A stretch of 64,000 nt of DNA from Rhodospirillales bacterium (GCA_016214125.1 JACRPC010000012.1:1-64000); one strand, 5' to 3'. Shown: positions 9,228 to 18,112, counted from the stretch's first letter. A program made the numbers and translations. Notes: generated by a model not told the origin, from the sequence alone.

Positions 9228-9974
9228 TCACCGCCTCATCAGCGCGAACACACCCCAGCCTAGGTATTCACGCGTGTAAGCGGCGTAGCGCTCGGGCTCC
9301 GAGGTCAGTTTGGCTCGAACATCTTTCGCGAGCTCGTCGCCGGGATTGGCGTCAAGCCATCGGCGCATGGTGAGCCATTTGGCCGCCTCGTATCGGTCCC
9401 AGCCATCTTGGTCGGCCAGAACCATTTCAACGACGTCGTAGCCAAGGTGGCCAAAAGACGCGAGAAGTTCAGGAAGCATGAGGAAGTCGGAGATTGAGTT
9501 GGCTAGACACCCCTTGGCAACATCTTCCGTCGGTGGTAACTGCCGCCAGTAGGGCTCGCCGATGAGGATGATCCCGCCGGTGCGCAGGCTCCGCGCCAGA
9601 AGCGCGATGGTGCCGACGACACCACCGGCGATCCAAGTGGCACCGACACAGGCTGCCACACTGGCCTTCTCGTCAGAGACATAGCCGGCAGCATCGCCAT
9701 GGATGAACTCGACTTGATTGGCGACACCGAGTTCTACCGCACGGAGTTTCGCTTGCTCGGTGAACAACTGGCTCATGTCGATGCCGGTGCCGATGACGCC
9801 GTGATCCCGGGCCCAGGTGCACAACATCTCCCCCGAACCGCTGCCGAGATCGAGCATTTTGGCCCCCGATTCCAGACGCAGCGCCGCGCCGAGAGTGGCG
9901 AGCTTTTCGGGGGTGATCGGGTTGTGGATGCGGTGAGCACTTTCAGCGATGTTGAATATCCGTGGGATGTCCAC
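9228..9974 (-). CDS. SAM-dependent methyltransferase, YjhP-like
   Basis: A class I SAM methyltransferase of 248 residues. Motif I is LDLGSGSGEMLC near residue 40, followed by GTGIDMS (acidic residue binding the SAM ribose) and GDAAGYV. The segments CVGATWIAGG and GEPYWRQLP are very like E. coli YjhP, whose substrate I do not know. The start is GTG at 9974, since GTGGACATCCC corresponds to the MDIPRIF start of YjhP and AGGGG lies 11 bases upstream. The gene sits between rplI and dnaB, which are usually adjacent, is flanked by direct repeats, and is visibly less GC-rich than its neighbours. It was probably acquired. Confidence 0.85.
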   Translation of the reverse strand: MDIPRIFNIAESAHRIHNPITPEKLATLGAALRLESGAKMLDLGSGSGEMLCTWARDHGVIGTGIDMSQLFTEQAKLRAVELGVANQVEFIHGDAAGYVSDEKASVAACVGATWIAGGVVGTIALLARSLRTGGIILIGEPYWRQLPPTEDVAKGCLANSISDFLMLPELLASFGHLGYDVVEMVLADQDGWDRYEAAKWLTMRRWLDANPGDELAKDVRAKLTSEPERYAAYTREYLGWGVFALMRR

Positions 9975-9990
9975 TGGAAAAGTTTCCCCT

Positions 9991-10074
9991 AGGGCCTGAC
10001 CGAAAAGAGTTGAGTGAAAACGGGAGGCTATGATTCCATTGATTTGCGACGACACAATGGAAAACGGATGTCCG
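9991..10074 (+). repeat. 84-bp direct repeat, copy 2
   Basis: This copy begins AGGGCCTGACCGAAAA and ends CAATGGAAAACGGATGTCCG. It is the partner of 9091-9175. It begins immediately upstream of the methyltransferase ribosome binding site (9986-9990), so the gene's promoter may lie inside the repeat. From 10075 to the rplI stop I see only unremarkable non-coding DNA. Confidence 0.75.
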
Positions 10075-10227
10075 GGACCGAGATCGCGCACCGCCAAAAT
10101 CGGCGAGAACGCTTACGTTATGCAAGCGATACAGGGCTGTCACCTGGGTCGTCGCCGTCCGTATCCGGAGATTGACACGGAGGCTCGCAACGTCTTGATC
10201 CGACAACCGTCTTTTTGAGTCAGCCGC

Positions 10228-10761
10228 TCAGGACTGGGCGGCTTCCTCTTCCGTCGGCTCGGCGGCTTCCGCCGGCGCTTCCGCTTCCTCGGCGGCGGCG
10301 CCGCGATCGGCCTCTTCTTGCGAGCGGGCGACGGTCACCGTCACCGGCACCGAAACTTCCGGATGGAGCGCCACCCGCACCGAAAGCGTGCCCAGGGTCT
10401 TGATCGGCTGGTCGAGCCGCACCTGGCTGCGGTCGATGACGTAGCCCGCCTCGCCCACCGCCTCGGCGATGTCGCGCGCCGAGACCGAGCCGTAGAGCTG
10501 ACCGCCCTCGCCCGCCTGACGCACCATCAGCACCGACAGGCCCTGCATGCGCTTGGCGACCGTCTCGGCCTCCTCGCGGCGCTTCAGGTTCATCGCCTCC
10601 AGCTTGGCGCGCTGGGCCTCGAAATAGGCGAGATTGTCCTTGGTCGCCCGCATGGCCTTCTTTTGCGGCAACAGGAAGTTGCGCGCGTAGCCGGGCTTGA
10701 CCTTGACGACCTCGCCCATCAGCCCCAGCTTCTCGACCCGCTCCAACAGGATCACGTCCAT
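10228..10761 (-). CDS. rplI: 50S ribosomal protein L9
   Basis: A structural protein of the large subunit. The N-terminal domain [13 protein letters not shown]...[14 protein letters not shown] is the L9 signature, followed by the long connecting helix and the C-terminal domain. An extra acidic Glu/Ala-rich tail of about 30 residues makes it 177 aa, as in other Alphaproteobacteria. Its ATG directly abuts the stop of the DUF2232 gene with no gap. Confidence 0.96.
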   Translation of the reverse strand: MDVILLERVEKLGLMGEVVKVKPGYARNFLLPQKKAMRATKDNLAYFEAQRAKLEAMNLKRREEAETVAKRMQGLSVLMVRQAGEGGQLYGSVSARDIAEAVGEAGYVIDRSQVRLDQPIKTLGTLSVRVALHPEVSVPVTVTVARSQEEADRGAAAEEAEAPAEAAEPTEEEAAQS

Positions 10762-11703
10762 CTAACCGTCCTCCTTGACCGCCGGCCCGCCAACGCGTTG
10801 ACGCAAGCCGGCCCAACATTCCACCACGCCCAACGCCGTCACGGCAAGCGCCGCCAAGGCAAAGAAGGGCACCAACGCCACATAGAACCCCGCCAAGACC
10901 AGCTTGGGGTTCGCCAGGCGCCGGACGAGCGTATGAACCACGCCCAGCCCCTGGAAAAAGAAAGGCACCGCCGCCACCACCGCCAGATTGCGCGCCGCGT
11001 AGCGCCAACCTTCACCCAGCAGCAGCGCCGCCGCCGCGAACATCGCCAGCGCCGCCAGCGACCCCCAGGGCAATACCAACCCCGCCAGATCGAGCCGGCC
11101 GCGCCGATGGCGTCCGGTCCGCTCCAACAGCCCCTGCGCCGCCAAGCCGTTGGCGATCAGCATGAGCATCGCGCCCACCGCCGCCCCGGCCGGAAAAAGC
11201 GGCGTCTGCATCGCCACCAATTCGGCCCGCATCGGCTCGGGCAGGTCGGGCGCCATCAGGCCGACGCCCATCTCGACGAACCGCCGCACCTGGGCTTCCA
11301 GCTCGGAAACCGGATCGGCGGCCAGCATCATCCCCAGCGCCAAACCGGCGACGCCCGCGGCGCCGATCCAGGCCAGAATCCGGCCCGCCGGATACCAGAC
11401 CGGCTGGCCTTGTTCGTCGGGGCGCCAGCGCAACGCCTGCGCCACCACCAACACCGCCGGCGCCGCCACCACCAGGCCATAGACGAAACCGGCCTTCGGG
11501 TTGACCATCGCCGCCGCCAGCAACGTTCCCATCGCCGCCGCCCCGGCCGCCGGCCCGGCACCCAAAGCCAGCCCGGACAGGAACAGCGGCATCGGCGCCA
11601 GATAGGCCAACAACACGCCGCCGGCCTGACCCTTGATGACGGCGAGGAATAGGAGCGCGCTCGTCACCCCGCCGCCCGCCGCCAGCAAACCCCGCATCGG
11701 CAT
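10762..11703 (-). CDS. DUF2232 integral membrane protein
   Basis: A 313-residue hydrophobic protein with around eight membrane segments. It lies between rpsR and rplI, where Alphaproteobacteria usually carry a DUF2232 (YybS-like) gene. The function is unknown. The position inside a ribosomal protein operon is conserved. An internal ATG two codons in (11697) is an equally possible start. Confidence 0.8.
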   Translation of the reverse strand: MPMRGLLAAGGGVTSALLFLAVIKGQAGGVLLAYLAPMPLFLSGLALGAGPAAGAAAMGTLLAAAMVNPKAGFVYGLVVAAPAVLVVAQALRWRPDEQGQPVWYPAGRILAWIGAAGVAGLALGMMLAADPVSELEAQVRRFVEMGVGLMAPDLPEPMRAELVAMQTPLFPAGAAVGAMLMLIANGLAAQGLLERTGRHRRGRLDLAGLVLPWGSLAALAMFAAAALLLGEGWRYAARNLAVVAAVPFFFQGLGVVHTLVRRLANPKLVLAGFYVALVPFFALAALAVTALGVVECWAGLRQRVGGPAVKEDG

Positions 11704-11727
11704 GCGGAAGCCCTCCGGAAAGGGCGC

Positions 11728-12000
11728 CTACTTCACCATATAGGGCAGCAGGCCCAGATAGCGGGCGCGCTTGATGGCCTGGGCCAGTTCGCGCTGCTTC
11801 TTGGCCGAGACGGCGGTGATGCGGCTGGGCACCATCTTGCCGCGCTCGGACACGTAGCGGCCCAAAAGCTTCAGGTCCTTGTAGTCGATCTTGGGCGCGT
11901 TGGCGCCCGAGAAGGGGCAGGTCTTGCGCCGGCGGAAAAAGGGCCGGCGTCCGCCGCTGGCGCCACCGCCCGAACGACCGCCCGTGCTGTCCTCGGCCAT
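11728..12000 (-). CDS. rpsR: 30S ribosomal protein S18
   Basis: A 90-residue small-subunit protein. The core KTCPFSG...[19 protein letters not shown] followed by [21 protein letters not shown] is diagnostic. A Gly/Ser/Arg-rich N-terminal extension precedes it. It starts one base after the rpsF stop. S18 pairs with S6, encoded next to it, and the pair probably also binds the leader at 12410-12482. Confidence 0.97.
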   Translation of the reverse strand: MAEDSTGGRSGGGASGGRRPFFRRRKTCPFSGANAPKIDYKDLKLLGRYVSERGKMVPSRITAVSAKKQRELAQAIKRARYLGLLPYMVK

Positions 12001-12001
12001 C

Positions 12002-12391
12002 TCAGTTCTCCTCGCTGGCTTCGAAGCCGCCGCGCGGCCCGCCGCGACGCGGCTTGTCGTCGCGCGTGTTGCGGCTTTGCATCATCGCCGACGGCCCTTC
12101 TTCCAGGGCCTCGACGCGCACCGTGAGATAGCGCACCACGTCTTCATTGATGCCCATCTGGCGCTCCATCTCCTTGATGGCGGGCGGCGGGGCATCGATG
12201 TTCATCAGAATGTAGTGGCCCTTGCGGTTCTTCTTGATCTTGTAGGCGAAGCTTTTCAGGCCCCAATATTCCTTCTTGGTGACCCTGCCCCCGCCGGCGG
12301 CGATGACGCCCGCGAACTGATCAGCCAGGGCGTCCACCTGCGGCGCCGCGATGTCCTGGCGCGCGATGAAAATGTTCTCGTAAAACGGCAT
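12002..12391 (-). CDS. rpsF: 30S ribosomal protein S6
   Basis: A 129-residue S6. It begins [13 protein letters not shown] and contains [22 protein letters not shown] and the [19 protein letters not shown] helix-strand typical of S6, then a basic C-terminal tail. The ATG at 12391 has AAGGAG at 12402-12407. First gene of the superoperon, transcribed from the promoter at 12501-12528. Confidence 0.97.
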   Translation of the reverse strand: MPFYENIFIARQDIAAPQVDALADQFAGVIAAGGGRVTKKEYWGLKSFAYKIKKNRKGHYILMNIDAPPPAIKEMERQMGINEDVVRYLTVRVEALEEGPSAMMQSRNTRDDKPRRGGPRGGFEASEEN

Positions 12392-12409
12392 CGACGTTAG
12401 GCTCCTTTT

Positions 12410-12482
12410 GGCTTGTCTCAGCCCCCCAGGGGAGGCATAGCCGGCACGCCCGCCGGCAAGGAGAGGAACCGGAAGACAAGCC
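12410..12482 (-). promoter_or_regulatory. Candidate S6:S18 autoregulatory leader
   Basis: In the rpsF 5' untranslated region, GGCTTGTCT (12474-12482 read leftwards) can pair perfectly over 9 bp with AGACAAGCC (12410-12418), enclosing CCGG-containing arms. The 3' arm ends just before the AAGGAG ribosome binding site. Known S6:S18 leaders in many bacteria carry a hairpin with a CCG bulge that binds the protein pair and represses translation. The match to that exact bulge was not verified. Confidence 0.5.
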
Positions 12483-12500
12483 CCCGGCCCAAGGGCGCGC

Positions 12501-12528
12501 ACTATACACAATTATCCGCGGCTGGCAA
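12501..12528 (-). promoter_or_regulatory. Sigma-70-type promoter of the rpsF operon
   Basis: Read leftwards: -35 TTGCCA (12523-12528), 16-nt spacer, -10 TATAGT (12501-12506). Both hexamers are close to consensus. The predicted start near 12494 leaves a leader of about 100 nt containing the hairpin described above. Confidence 0.75.
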
Positions 12529-12845
12529 GCCGGGAAGGGGCTGGATTTTCGGGCTCTACGGCCCTTTGGCCCCATCGCCCGATCCCTCGCATCATCAGCG
12601 CCAGCGCCGGTTGGGCCAGGGGCCGATGCGCCATCGCCAAGGGCCTGGCCAAGAGCGGGAACCTTCAAAGGGCAGGCAGCCCGGCTTTCAGCCAAGGTTC
12701 GAAATGCGTGTTTTGCCAGTAGCGAGGCTGGAAAAGGATGGGAATGGCAAGAAGAACAAGGTGGTAGCCATAGGCGCGGTGCGCGGGGCGTTGTTATGGG
12801 GTATGGGGCGTGGGCGCATTGAGCCAGGCGCCAGCTCTCAGGCTT
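12529..12845. other. Intergenic region between rpsF promoter and cpaA
   Basis: About 317 bases without a convincing gene. It is GC-rich in the part near the promoter. I see no clear terminator with a U-run after cpaA. Open frames crossing it have no family features or ribosome binding sites. Confidence 0.5.
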
Positions 12846-13316
12846 TCACCAACGGACATGTTCAACAGAATGCCAGAGCGCCGCCAGGGCGATCGCCGCC
12901 CCATAAGGCACGCCGGCCGGACGGTTCCAAATTGTCTTGAGCCCGGGAAGGCGCGCCGCCACAAGCACCAGCAGCGCCAGCACGCCACCCGCCAAGCCCA
13001 TCACCACCAGGAAAGGGGCCAGCCCGTCCCAGCCCACCCACAGCGCCGCGCCGGCCAGAAGCTTGGCGTCGCCGCCGCCGATCCAGCCCTTGGCGAAAAG
13101 AGCAAAGCCGATCAGAAGAAACGCAAGCCCGGCCCCGAGATGGAGAAAAAAGGCCGTCCAACCCCATTGCGCCAGCAGGGCGTGCAGCGGAAAGACCGCC
13201 GCAAGCGCCATCGCCAACCGGTTGGGAATGCGGTAGGAGGCAAGATCGCAAAGCCCCGCCGCCAGCGCCAGGGCCGGAAAGAGAAGCGCCGTCAGTCGGG
13301 CGGGATCGTCGAGCAT
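12846..13316 (-). CDS. cpaA: CpaA/TadV-type A24 prepilin peptidase
   Basis: A 156-residue membrane aspartic protease that cleaves Flp-type prepilins. The two catalytic aspartates lie in CDLASYRIPNR (near residue 23) and KGWIGGGDAKLLAG (near residue 83), with about five membrane segments. It lacks the methyltransferase domain of PilD, as expected for CpaA. It lies downstream of the Flp pilin gene on the same strand, with a strong terminator between them. No other tad/cpa genes are in the window. Confidence 0.88.
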   Translation of the reverse strand: MLDDPARLTALLFPALALAAGLCDLASYRIPNRLAMALAAVFPLHALLAQWGWTAFFLHLGAGLAFLLIGFALFAKGWIGGGDAKLLAGAALWVGWDGLAPFLVVMGLAGGVLALLVLVAARLPGLKTIWNRPAGVPYGAAIALAALWHSVEHVRW

Positions 13317-13344
13317 GCCCCAAGGCCGATGACAAAATGAAGAA

Positions 13345-13371
13345 CGCTCCCCGGCATCTGGCCGGGGAGCG
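13345..13371 (-). terminator. Rho-independent terminator after the Flp pilin gene
   Basis: An 11-bp perfect GC-rich stem (CGCTCCCCGGC with its complement) with a 5-nt loop, followed leftwards by TTCTTCATTTTG. It sits 36 bases past the pilin stop and should separate abundant pilin mRNA from cpaA. Confidence 0.85.
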
Positions 13372-13407
13372 TCCTCTTAAGCTCGGCGCTTCTCCGATCG
13401 CGGCCGC

Positions 13408-13614
13408 TTAACTACCGCGGGCCTTTAGCTGGGTGTTGACATCGTTGAACATGTTTTGGATCTCTTCGCCCAGCGTGAACACGATGGTGATGATCGCCAC
13501 CGCGATGCCGGCGGCGATCAGGCCGTATTCGATTGCCGTCGCGCCCGATTCATCCGTCAGTGCCCGGCGCAGCCGGTACTTCATTTCCATGACCTTGGTA
13601 TACAGTCGCAACAT
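13408..13614 (-). CDS. flp: Flp-family type IVb pilin
   Basis: A 68-residue prepilin. The leader ends at Gly24 in DESGATAIEYGLIAAGI, with Glu at +5 of the mature pilin as required by the CpaA-type peptidase. A hydrophobic helix follows. The ATG at 13614 has AAGGAG seven bases upstream; longer frames up to 13818 are not supported. Forms the tight-adherence fibre subunit in other species. Confidence 0.92.
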   Translation of the reverse strand: MLRLYTKVMEMKYRLRRALTDESGATAIEYGLIAAGIAVAIITIVFTLGEEIQNMFNDVNTQLKARGS

Positions 13615-13882
13615 CGCGAATCTCCTTGTGTTGTCTCCAATTCTCCGCCGCCCAGCTCCCCCCTTCGGTCCAGCAGCCCGCCCGATCCTGGGATCGAGGC
13701 GTCCTGACGGGCAACAGGCGAAGCGCGAACCGCCGCGACGACCATCAGTCCTCCGCCAGAAAGGATAGTGGAATTTGGGAGTACCGACAACAGGAATCCG
13801 AGGGCCGAATGCGCGCAAGAAATGTTGAATTTGCTATTAATTATCGGCACTTTCGAGTGATCATGCCGTCAAGATTTCGCCC

Positions 13883-15646
13883 GTGACCCTGCATGCCCGC
13901 CCGGTCCTGATCCAAGCCGCCCTGCTCGTTCTCCTCCTGCATGGGGGGTTCGTGGCGGCCGGATTGAGCCCAGCCTTGTCGGGGCTCCTGGCCGATTCCG
14001 ACGGCTACGAGCGGCTCAACCGGGTCCTGAAACTGGCGGCCGACGGCGCCTGGTACGATTCCCGCTGGCCCTTGAGCAACGCCCCTTATGGCGAGGTCTT
14101 GCACTGGACGCGGCCGCTTGATCTCGTCTTGTTGCTGGGCGGCAGGCTGGGTTCGCTCGTCGCGCCGTTCGATACCGCCCTCTACGCTTGGGGTGTGATC
14201 ATCAGCCCGCTGTTGGCGGTTCTGATGATTCCGGTCCTGTCCTGGGGCACCCGCCCCTATCTTTCCGACCGGGCCTTCCTGGTCCTGGGCGCGCTCCTGG
14301 CGCTCCAGGGCGGAATGCACAGCTTCTTCATGGCGGCCAGGCCCGATCATCACAGCCTGATCCTGGCTCTGGCCGCCCTTCTGCTCGCCCTTCTCCTGCG
14401 CCTCTTGGCCGAGCCTGATCGCCCCTATCGCGCCCTGATCGCCGGTCTGGTCGGCGGATTGGCAGTGTGGGTGAGCGTCGAATCGCTTCTGCCGGCCCTG
14501 ACCTTCGGACTTGGCCTGGGGCTGGTCTGGATGCTTGAGGGCGGGCCTTATCTTCGCCTGGCCGGCCGCTATGGCTTCGCGCTCGCCCTGGCGAGCTTGG
14601 CCGCGCTGATGCTCGAACGCCCGCCCGGCGATTGGTCGGCGGTGGAGTTCGATCGCCTGTCGATCCTTCACCCCCTGCTCTTCGCGCTGGCCTCGGCCGG
14701 GCTGGCCTTGATGATCCGCCTCGATCTCGCCTCCCCGACGCGACGGCTGGCGGCGATGGCGGGGATGGCCTTGGCCGCCGGTGGCCTGGCGCTCGCTCTC
14801 TTCCCGCGCCTGGCGGGCGGATTTTTCGCCGACACGCCTCCCGAGATCGTGCGCATCTTCGATTCGATCAGCGAGTACCGCCCGCTTTGGCCGGCCTCGC
14901 TTGCCGACCTCCAGGGCTTGGTCGAGCATTTGGGCGGCACCCTGCTCGCCTTGGCGTCCTGCTTGCTCCTTCTTCGTCAAGGCTCGGCGCCGGAAAAGCG
15001 GATGGCGCTTGCCCTCGCCGGCGCCCTATTGCTTTTTGCCGGCCTTGCGATGATCCAAGTGCGCTGGGCGGCGCACGCGCAGATCCTTTCCCTGTTGCCG
15101 CAAACGCTGCTGGCCGGCTGGCTTTGGCAGCGCCTGATCCGGCCTTGGCGCGCTTTGGCGGTGGTGGCAATCCTCGCTGGCCCACCGCTCCTGGCCGCCC
15201 TGCTCGGTCCGCCGCCCGGCGGCAGCGCCTTCAACCGGCCGCCCGAACCTTGTCGCTGGCCGGCGATGCGCCAGGCGCTGATGGACGTCCGGCCGCCCGG
15301 CCATGTGATTCTCACCCACATCTTTCCCGGCCCGGCCCTGGTCTATGGCACGGGCACCGGAATCGTCGGCACCCCCTATCATCGCAACCCGCAAGGCATC
15401 GCCGACACGCTGGCGATCTTCGCCGATCCCGGCGATCGGACCGCCCGCACCATCATCGATCGGCGCGGCATCGATTTGATCCTGGTCTGCGCCGATTCGG
15501 TGGAAGGGCGATGGCTGCGCGACCGTGCCGAAGGCGATTCCCTCTACCGTCGCCTGGCCGAGGAACGCCCGCCCGCCTGGATGGAGCCGGTGCCGCTCGA
15601 GCGCGATCGGGTCGGACCCTTCCGCCTCTATCGGGTCCGCCCATGA
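13883..15646 (+). CDS. STT3-like GT-C membrane protein (copy 1)
   Basis: A 587-residue polytopic protein with around a dozen hydrophobic segments and a C-terminal soluble part. The first large loop holds DSDGYERLNRV and GEVLHWTRPLD. A later loop has ARPDHH, reminiscent of the metal and catalytic motifs of STT3/AglB oligosaccharyltransferases. The soluble part has FPGPALVYGTG and GTPYHRN, in the place where STT3 proteins carry WWDYG, which is absent. It is therefore probably a GT-C enzyme using a polyprenyl-linked sugar or glycan; the acceptor is unknown. Its TGA overlaps the ATG of the next gene. It is divergent from the pilin gene. Confidence 0.6.
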   Translation: MTLHARPVLIQAALLVLLLHGGFVAAGLSPALSGLLADSDGYERLNRVLKLAADGAWYDSRWPLSNAPYGEVLHWTRPLDLVLLLGGRLGSLVAPFDTALYAWGVIISPLLAVLMIPVLSWGTRPYLSDRAFLVLGALLALQGGMHSFFMAARPDHHSLILALAALLLALLLRLLAEPDRPYRALIAGLVGGLAVWVSVESLLPALTFGLGLGLVWMLEGGPYLRLAGRYGFALALASLAALMLERPPGDWSAVEFDRLSILHPLLFALASAGLALMIRLDLASPTRRLAAMAGMALAAGGLALALFPRLAGGFFADTPPEIVRIFDSISEYRPLWPASLADLQGLVEHLGGTLLALASCLLLLRQGSAPEKRMALALAGALLLFAGLAMIQVRWAAHAQILSLLPQTLLAGWLWQRLIRPWRALAVVAILAGPPLLAALLGPPPGGSAFNRPPEPCRWPAMRQALMDVRPPGHVILTHIFPGPALVYGTGTGIVGTPYHRNPQGIADTLAIFADPGDRTARTIIDRRGIDLILVCADSVEGRWLRDRAEGDSLYRRLAEERPPAWMEPVPLERDRVGPFRLYRVRP

Positions 15647-17412
15647 CGCGGCTGCACGCCGGACCGGCCCTGGTGGCCGTCCTGATGGCGTTGGCGCTCG
15701 TCCAGACCCTGCAAATTCTGGGCGGCGTCACTCCCATTCTCGAGGGCCGGCTGATCGATCCCGACTGCTACATGCGGCTCGATCGGGTGCGGATGCTGTG
15801 GGAGGGCGACGCCTGGTATGAGTCCCATTCGCTTCGCCACAACGCGCCCTTCGGTGAAACGCTGCACTGGACCCGCCCGCTCGATCTGCTGCTCCTGCCG
15901 GCCTATGCGCTGGGCGGCGAGCGGGCGCTTTGGTGGTGGGGCGTCGCCATCAGCCCGGTTTTCGAGATGCTGGCGGTCCTGGCGCTTTCCTTCGCAACGC
16001 GGCCCTTCCTGTCTTCGGGCGGCTTCGCGCTGCTGGGCGTCTTGTTCGTGACCCAGGCAGGACCGGCGGGGGTGTTCATCGCCGGCCGGCCCGACCATCA
16101 CGGTTTCCTGTTGCTGCTGATGATCGCCGGTCTGGCGCCGCTTTTGCGCCGGGTGGCCGGCGACGGCGATCGGCGCCTGCCCGTTTTCGCCGGTCTCGTT
16201 CTCGGTCTCGGCCTTTGGGTGGCGGTCGAGGCCTTGGCCGCTTACGCGCTGGCGCTCGCCTTCCTGGGCGTCCTCTGGCTTTGGCGGGGCGAGGATTGGC
16301 TCGACGCTCTGACCTCCACCGCCAAGGCCGGCGCGGCCATGGTCGCCGTCGCCCTGGTTCTCGAACGTCCGCCCGCCGATTGGCTTACCGCCTCGACCGA
16401 TCGCCTTTCGATCATCCATCTGACGATCGTCCTAGTCAGTGCCGGAGCGGCGATGGCGCTGCGACGGCTCGATCCCCGGCGCCGGCGCCCACACTGGGCG
16501 GCGCTGGCGGCCGGCGCGTCCCTGACCATTCTGGCCTTGCTCTTCCCCGAACTTTTTCGCCCACCTCTGGCCCATCTGCCTCCCGAGTTGGGGGAAGCCT
16601 GGCTCGACGACATCATGGAACGGATGCCCCTCTGGCCCGGCGATTCCGAAGGCTGGCGGCGGTTCGTTCTGCATTTCGGACCCATGGCGATTGGCATTCC
16701 CTATCTGCTGCACAGCCTGCGCCACGGCGAGACCGCCATGCGCCGCCTCGCCCTCGTCCAGTTGATCGGCCTTGCCGTCTATTTCCCGGCCGCGCTGCAT
16801 CAGGTTCGGTTTGCCCCCTTCGCCGAGGCCCTCATGGTCTTGCCCTGGACCCAGGCCGTCCTGGCGCTTGGCCGCCAACGCCTTCCCGTCGGCCTGCGCG
16901 CTTTGCTCACCGTCCTCCTGCTCATGGGACCGAGCCTGGCGGTTACCTTGATCGCCCGGTCCAATCGCGGCTACGCCCCGGCCACACCTTATGACACCTG
17001 CCCCTGGAGCGACATCGCCCCTACCTTGGCGGGCTTGCCGCGCCCGAACGGCCAGCCGCCCCTCGTCTTCACCACGCCCTATCCGGGCCCGGAACTGGTT
17101 TATCGCGCGGGCGTGGCGGTGATCGCCACCCCCTACCACGGCAATGCGCCCGCAATCGTCGCCACCATGCGCGCCCTGATGGGCGCCGACGATCGGGCGT
17201 TGCTCGGGCTGCTGGCCGAGCGGCGGGCCAATTATCTCTTGCTGTGCCGCTCGAGCCGGGAAGGGCAATGGCTGGAATCGCTGGCCGGCGACAACGCCCA
17301 CAAGCGCCTGATGCGCGGCCAGGCGCCGCCCAACTTCACGCCCCTGGCGCTCGACGCCCGACTGGGCGGCGATTTCGTTCTATACACGATCAGCGGCTGG
17401 CCCGCGCCATGA
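15643..17412 (+). CDS. STT3-like GT-C membrane protein (copy 2)
   Basis: A 589-residue paralogue of the upstream gene, joined by an ATGA overlap. Corresponding motifs are DPDCYMRLDRVRML, GETLHWTRPLD, GRPDHH and YPGPELVY...TPYHGN. Whole-length similarity indicates tandem duplication with divergence. Like its neighbour it has many membrane segments and a C-terminal soluble domain. Its last 23 bases overlap the end of the convergent Crp-family gene. Catalysis is inferred from motif similarity only. Confidence 0.6.
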   Translation: MTRLHAGPALVAVLMALALVQTLQILGGVTPILEGRLIDPDCYMRLDRVRMLWEGDAWYESHSLRHNAPFGETLHWTRPLDLLLLPAYALGGERALWWWGVAISPVFEMLAVLALSFATRPFLSSGGFALLGVLFVTQAGPAGVFIAGRPDHHGFLLLLMIAGLAPLLRRVAGDGDRRLPVFAGLVLGLGLWVAVEALAAYALALAFLGVLWLWRGEDWLDALTSTAKAGAAMVAVALVLERPPADWLTASTDRLSIIHLTIVLVSAGAAMALRRLDPRRRRPHWAALAAGASLTILALLFPELFRPPLAHLPPELGEAWLDDIMERMPLWPGDSEGWRRFVLHFGPMAIGIPYLLHSLRHGETAMRRLALVQLIGLAVYFPAALHQVRFAPFAEALMVLPWTQAVLALGRQRLPVGLRALLTVLLLMGPSLAVTLIARSNRGYAPATPYDTCPWSDIAPTLAGLPRPNGQPPLVFTTPYPGPELVYRAGVAVIATPYHGNAPAIVATMRALMGADDRALLGLLAERRANYLLLCRSSREGQWLESLAGDNAHKRLMRGQAPPNFTPLALDARLGGDFVLYTISGWPAP

Positions 17413-18112
17413 GCTGCAGGCGCGGCAGATCGCGGATCACCATCGCCATGTGGCGGCGCTCGATCAGCCCGTCGCGCGCCAGTTCGCCGATCGTCTGGGC
17501 GACCACCTCGGTCGTGGCGCCGGTCCAACTGGAAAGATCCTTGTGCTTGGGCATTTCGGGGATCGTCCAGGCGCCGCCGCGTTTGGGATCGGGCTTGGCC
17601 ATGTGCAATAGCTCGGTGTAGATGCGCTGCTGATCGGAGAGCGTGCTGAGTTCGGTCACCCGGATGTCGAGGGTGCGGATGATGCTGGCGAAGCGGCGCA
17701 ACACTCGGATCGCCACATGCGGGTGCTTCTCCATGAAGGCCATGAATCCGCCACCCTCGATCGAGGCCAGGAGAGTCGGCTCGCTGGCCACGACCTTGGC
17801 CGAACGGGGCCGGTTGTCGATGGCCGCCAATTCGCCGAAATAGTCGCCGGAAATGAAATTGGCCAGCGTCACTTCGCGCCCGTCGCGGGCGTAGCTGGAA
17901 TAGCTAAGCACGCGCACCGCGCCCTCGACCACGAAATAAACCTCAAGCTGGGTGGTTTCCTTGTCGAACACCACCGCGTCGGCGCCGTAGCGGTGCCAGT
18001 GGCACTGGCGCTCGAAGGCATGAATGTCGGATTCCGGCAGACCCTCGAACAGGGCAATGCCGTTCAGCCGACCCAGGGCCTCGCCTGCGGCCATCGCGGA
18101 ATCGTCGCTCAC
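17390..18112 (-). CDS. Crp/Fnr-family transcriptional regulator
   Basis: A 240-residue regulator with an N-terminal cyclic-nucleotide-binding fold (SGDYFGELAAIDNRPRSAKVVA near residue 90, close to the cAMP-binding cassette FGE-L-R-A of Crp) and a C-terminal winged helix. The latter includes DLSSWTGATTEVVAQTIGELARDGLIE, the position of the Crp recognition helix. There are no Fnr-type cysteine clusters. Start is GTG at 18112. A dyad at 18123-18140 suggests autoregulation. The ligand is probably a cyclic nucleotide but this is not proven. Confidence 0.88.
   Translation of the reverse strand: MSDDSAMAAGEALGRLNGIALFEGLPESDIHAFERQCHWHRYGADAVVFDKETTQLEVYFVVEGAVRVLSYSSYARDGREVTLANFISGDYFGELAAIDNRPRSAKVVASEPTLLASIEGGGFMAFMEKHPHVAIRVLRRFASIIRTLDIRVTELSTLSDQQRIYTELLHMAKPDPKRGGAWTIPEMPKHKDLSSWTGATTEVVAQTIGELARDGLIERRHMAMVIRDLPRLQLMARASR

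Noticed and set aside
9131-9373. Small plus-strand frame beginning in repeat copy 1
   Set aside because: It begins in the repeat but continues antisense to the methyltransferase gene and is not preserved after repeat copy 2.
13841-14980. 379-residue open frame antisense to the first GT-C gene
   Set aside because: Gln/Arg/Gly-rich, no family features, no ribosome binding site; opposite a well-supported membrane protein. It is an artefact of high GC.
14632-15642. N-terminal extension of the second GT-C gene into the first gene
   Set aside because: The extension is a different frame of the first gene, low in hydrophobic residues; the ATGA start at 15643 is clear.
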